NCBI GenBank assembly: GCA_022840285.1 | Contig: JALHIE010000058.1 | Location: forward strand, 1-18,135 | Direction: 5' to 3' | Source of the DNA: Porphyromonadaceae bacterium | GTDB lineage: Bacteria > Bacteroidota > Bacteroidia > Bacteroidales > Dysgonomonadaceae | Length of the DNA: 18,135 nt | In this document: in pieces, positions 15,001 to 18,135 of the stretch | How the letters are laid out: every line of letters begins with the position of its first letter | Numbering within the stretch: the stretch's first letter is position 1 | Program-made: the position numbers and the translations under genes | Notes under the pieces: generated by a model | Database searches by the model: none | Seen by the model: the letters and a program-made list of their open reading frames with translations, nothing else | Told to the model about the DNA's origin: nothing

Positions 15001-18000
15001 ATGCTGAATAAGATAATAAACTATTCACTCAACAACAAGCTTTTTGTGTTGTTGGGTGCGGTTCTTCTCATTGTGGGCGGTTTATTCACGACCCAGAAGA
15101 TGGATGTGGATGTGTTCCCTGATCTGACTGCCCCTACTGTTGCTGTTATGACGGATGCCCACGGCATGTCTGCCGAAGAGGTTGAGCGCTTGGTGACTTT
15201 TCACATTGAAACTTCCGTAAACGGTGCTACCAACGTACGCCGCGTACGCTCGGCGTCGATGCAGGGATACTCCTTTGTCTGGGTTGAATTTGACTGGGGT
15301 GCCGATATTTTTAAAGCGCGCCAGGTGGTGAGCGAGAAAATGGTTACGTTGGGCAGCGTATTGCCCGAAGGTATTGTTCCGGTACTCGCCCCACAGTCGA
15401 GCATTATGGGCGAAATCCTTTTTATCGGATTGAAGTCCGACAGCACCTCGCAGATGGAATTGCGTACTTTAGCGGAGTGGGTGGTGAAGCCGGCAATCCT
15501 GGCGACGGGAGGCGTCTCTCAGGTTACGATTATTGGAGGGGATTACAAGCAGTACCAGCTCCTGGCCGATCCGCAGAAGATGGATTTTCTGGGAGTGAGC
15601 ATGAATGAACTGGCTCAGGCCGGGAGAAGTTTTAGCGCTAACTCATCGGGAGGTGTTGTCCGCGACTTTGGAAACGAATACATGATTCGAGGAATGGCCC
15701 GTTCCAACGACCTGGAGGAACTGGGGAACACGCACATTAAAACCGTGAACAACCGGCCCGTTGTAGTGTCTGATGTGGCAGAGGTAGTGATCGGGAGCGC
15801 GGTGAAGTACGGATACGCTTCCGAGAATGCTGAACCTGCTGTGATAATAGCCGTTTCCAAACAACCCAACATCAACACGTTAAAAGTAACTGAAAATATT
15901 GAAAAGAACCTGGGGGAGATTGGAAAGTCGTTGCCTCGGGATGTGGTTATGAATACCCGGATATTCCGTCAGGCCGATTTTATTGAATCATCTGTCAGAA
16001 ATGTGGGGAGCGCTATGTTAGAAGGAGCGCTGTTTGTGGTTGTCATCCTTTTTCTTTTTTTAGCGAGTTTTCGCACGACGATCATCTCCATCGTGGCCAT
16101 CCCGCTTTCATTGTTCGGAACGGTTATCGTCCTGCACTTTCTGGGGATGAACATCAACACGATGACATTGGGAGGAATGACTATTGCCATCGGTTCACTG
16201 GTGGATGATGCCATTATTGATGTGGAGAACGTGTATAAGCGGTTAAGACAAAACCATCGAAAGCCCCGGGAAGAGAGGAGGCCGGTATTCGATATTGTGT
16301 TGAACGCGTCCATTGAAATTCGCGCATCCATTCTTAATGCGACATTGATTATTATGGTGGCCTTTATTCCGTTGTTCTTCCTTACCGGAATGGAAGGACG
16401 TATGCTGAAACCGCTTGGTGTTGCATTTATCGTCGCGCTGTTTATGTCATTGATTGTCGCCATGACAGTCACTCCGCTGATGTGCAAACTGTTGCTCTCC
16501 AACGAAAAGTACCTGGATAAAAACAAAGCAGACAGCTGGCTGACGGTCAGGCTGACAAGCCTTTATGAAAAATCACTCGAATGGGTGCTCCGGAACAAGA
16601 AGAAGGTGCTTTATCCTACGATTGGCTTGTTTCTGGTTTCGGTTGGCTTGTTCTTTACCATGGGGCGAAGTTTCTTGCCGGAATTTAACGAGGGAGCCCT
16701 GGTAATAACGGCAGTGACCAAACCCGGAGTTTCACTGGAGGAAACCAACCGGTTGGGAAACCTGATGGAAACAGAGTTGCTGAAGATCCCGGAGGTGGCC
16801 AGCACTGCACGCCGTACCGGACGTGGTGAACTGGACGAACATTCGCAGACGAGCAACAGCTCCGAGATTGATGTGCAGTTCAGATTGACAAAAAGGAGCA
16901 ACGAGGAGTTTATGAAGGAGGTCCGCAACGTGTTGGCGGCTGTCCCCGGAATGGCGGTGACCGTGGGACAACCGCTCGGACACCGCATTGATCATATGCT
17001 CTCGGGAACGCGGGCAAGCATAGCCATAAAGCTTTTCGGTACCGACCTGAGCGATTTGTTTATGCTGGGCAACCAGATTCAACACTCGATAAAAGGGATT
17101 GACGGCTTGGTGGATGTTTCGGTGGAGCAACAGACGGAGACGCCGCAACTGCAACTGAGGGCTAACAGGGGAATGCTCTCGAAGTACGGTATCTCGGTAG
17201 AAGACTTTAACCGGTTTGTGGAACTGGCCTTTGCCGGGGAGAAGTTAGCCGATATTTACGAAGGGCAGCGTAGCTTTGAGCTGATCTTGCGGCTGAACGA
17301 AAACTATACCGAAAGTATAGACCGGGTCCGTTCGGCGTTGATTGATGTGGGCAGCGGCCGCAAAGTGCCGCTGGAAGAGATTGCCGATATTGTCTCGGTT
17401 GGCGGCCCAAGCAGTATTTCGCGTGAAAATGTGCAGCGCAAGATTGTCGTTTCCGCAAATACGTCGGGACGCGACTTGAAAAGTGTGGTGAATGATATCC
17501 GGCAAAACATTGAGGAGAATGTCGTCTTGCCCGAAGGCTATAGTAGAATCGAGTACGGTGGGCAGTTTGAGACAGCGGCAAACGCTGCACGCACGTTACT
17601 GGCTGCATCGTTTCTGGCTGTTTGTGTCATCTTCTTGCTGCTGTACGGAGAATTCAAGGACCTGACTCTCTCTGCCATCGTGATGCTGAATCTCCCGCTG
17701 GCGTTGATCGGCGGGGTTCTGGCTGTATTCTTTACTTCCGGCGTTATCAGCATACCGTCCATCATCGGCTTTATTACCCTTTTTGGTATTGCCACGCGAA
17801 ACGGAATCTTGCTGATATCGAGGTATCAGCACATGCAGCAGGATGGGGAGCCTCTTCACCAAAGGGTGTTACACGGTTCCATCGACCGTCTTAACCCCAT
17901 TCTGATGACTGCGCTCACGGCGGCTCTGGCTCTTATACCCCTTGTTTTTCAGGGCGGGAAACCCGGCAACGAAATTCAAAGCCCCATGGCTGTGGTTGTG

Positions 18001-18087
18001 CTGGGCGGTTTGCTTACCTCCACTATCCTGAACATATTTATTGTTCCCATCGTGTATGAAACAATAGAGAAAAAAAGAAAAAAATGA
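15001..18087 (+). CDS. CusA/CzcA family heavy-metal RND efflux pump
   Basis: Inner-membrane proton/metal antiporter, 1028 aa, the usual size, with 12 predicted membrane segments and two large periplasmic loops. TM1 (about 11-28) is followed by the periplasmic opening MDVDVFPDLTAPTV. TM4 carries IGSLVDDAIIDVEN with Asp402, Asp403 and Glu409, acidic residues of the proton relay in metal-type RND pumps. RIDHMLSGT in the second loop lines up with the CusA region holding one of its metal-binding methionines. The second half repeats the fold (GGVLAVFF, FGIATRNGILLI). Monovalent (Cu/Ag) versus divalent metal specificity cannot be settled by eye. It begins 16 nt after the adaptor, and its stop overlaps the next gene's start (ATGA), showing translational coupling. 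The pump gene itself is intact. Confidence 0.9.
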   Translation: MLNKIINYSLNNKLFVLLGAVLLIVGGLFTTQKMDVDVFPDLTAPTVAVMTDAHGMSAEEVERLVTFHIETSVNGATNVRRVRSASMQGYSFVWVEFDWGADIFKARQVVSEKMVTLGSVLPEGIVPVLAPQSSIMGEILFIGLKSDSTSQMELRTLAEWVVKPAILATGGVSQVTIIGGDYKQYQLLADPQKMDFLGVSMNELAQAGRSFSANSSGGVVRDFGNEYMIRGMARSNDLEELGNTHIKTVNNRPVVVSDVAEVVIGSAVKYGYASENAEPAVIIAVSKQPNINTLKVTENIEKNLGEIGKSLPRDVVMNTRIFRQADFIESSVRNVGSAMLEGALFVVVILFLFLASFRTTIISIVAIPLSLFGTVIVLHFLGMNINTMTLGGMTIAIGSLVDDAIIDVENVYKRLRQNHRKPREERRPVFDIVLNASIEIRASILNATLIIMVAFIPLFFLTGMEGRMLKPLGVAFIVALFMSLIVAMTVTPLMCKLLLSNEKYLDKNKADSWLTVRLTSLYEKSLEWVLRNKKKVLYPTIGLFLVSVGLFFTMGRSFLPEFNEGALVITAVTKPGVSLEETNRLGNLMETELLKIPEVASTARRTGRGELDEHSQTSNSSEIDVQFRLTKRSNEEFMKEVRNVLAAVPGMAVTVGQPLGHRIDHMLSGTRASIAIKLFGTDLSDLFMLGNQIQHSIKGIDGLVDVSVEQQTETPQLQLRANRGMLSKYGISVEDFNRFVELAFAGEKLADIYEGQRSFELILRLNENYTESIDRVRSALIDVGSGRKVPLEEIADIVSVGGPSSISRENVQRKIVVSANTSGRDLKSVVNDIRQNIEENVVLPEGYSRIEYGGQFETAANAARTLLAASFLAVCVIFLLLYGEFKDLTLSAIVMLNLPLALIGGVLAVFFTSGVISIPSIIGFITLFGIATRNGILLISRYQHMQQDGEPLHQRVLHGSIDRLNPILMTALTAALALIPLVFQGGKPGNEIQSPMAVVVLGGLLTSTILNIFIVPIVYETIEKKRKK

Positions 18088-18135
18088 AAGCTTTTATTTT
18101 TATCATCCTTTATATTGCTCCTTTTGTGGCTCTTG
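18084..18135 (+). CDS. Start of probable TolC-family outer membrane efflux protein (partial)
   Basis: Only 17 codons are visible: MKAFIFIILYIAPFVAL, a typical signal-peptide start. The ATG overlaps the pump's TGA by the ATGA arrangement, so it is in the same operon. In this operon type the next gene is usually the TolC-like outer membrane factor; the call rests on position and signal peptide only. Confidence 0.55.
   Translation, partial: MKAFIFIILYIAPFVAL

Overview
The window reads as chromosomal DNA of a Bacteroidota member, most likely order Bacteroidales. Evidence: promoters match the Bacteroidota -7 element TAnnTTTG; start codons mostly lack strong Shine-Dalgarno sequences; the EF-G-type N-terminus, the ACT-type SerA, the three-gene acyl-CoA carboxylase, the GH106 enzyme and the His-rich protein beside a CusA/CzcA pump are all familiar from this group. 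A genus cannot be named from sequence alone.

Layout. 1-79 (-): start of an elongation factor G-type GTPase, with a promoter and a leader hairpin. 80-492: AT-rich, non-coding, with one perfect inverted repeat. 493-1127 (+): small lipoprotein whose signal peptide is split from its ATG by an apparent 1-nt frameshift, then a probable terminator. 1322-3994 (+): P-type Ca2+ ATPase. 4146-5309 (+): phosphoglycerate dehydrogenase with its own promoter. 5324-8967 (-): three-gene biotin-dependent acyl-CoA (propionyl-CoA type) carboxylase operon, transcribed carboxyltransferase, biotin carboxylase, biotin carrier; a perfect hairpin sits between the first two genes. 9199-12015 (+): secreted GH106-type alpha-L-rhamnosidase. 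11956-12768 (-): Tat-signal aldo/keto reductase overlapping the rhamnosidase tail by 60 bp. 12977-18135 (+): heavy-metal efflux cluster of His-rich DUF6769-like protein, CusB-type adaptor (broken), CusA/CzcA-type RND pump and the start of what should be the TolC-type outer membrane protein.

How the genes work together. The carboxylase genes form one enzyme for the methylmalonyl-CoA/propionyl-CoA node. The metal-efflux genes would form a tripartite pump, but the adaptor gene has lost about 31 nt in its barrel-sandwich (lipoyl-like) domain, so as read the pump is probably not functional unless the deletion is a sequence error. The rest are independent housekeeping or catabolic units.

I found no CRISPR array, insertion sequence, tRNA or rRNA, and no system I could honestly call new. 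The most interesting items are small-scale: the decayed adaptor, the 16-bp tandem duplication that copies the start codon of the efflux operon's first gene, the split lipoprotein signal peptide, and the hairpins at operon boundaries.
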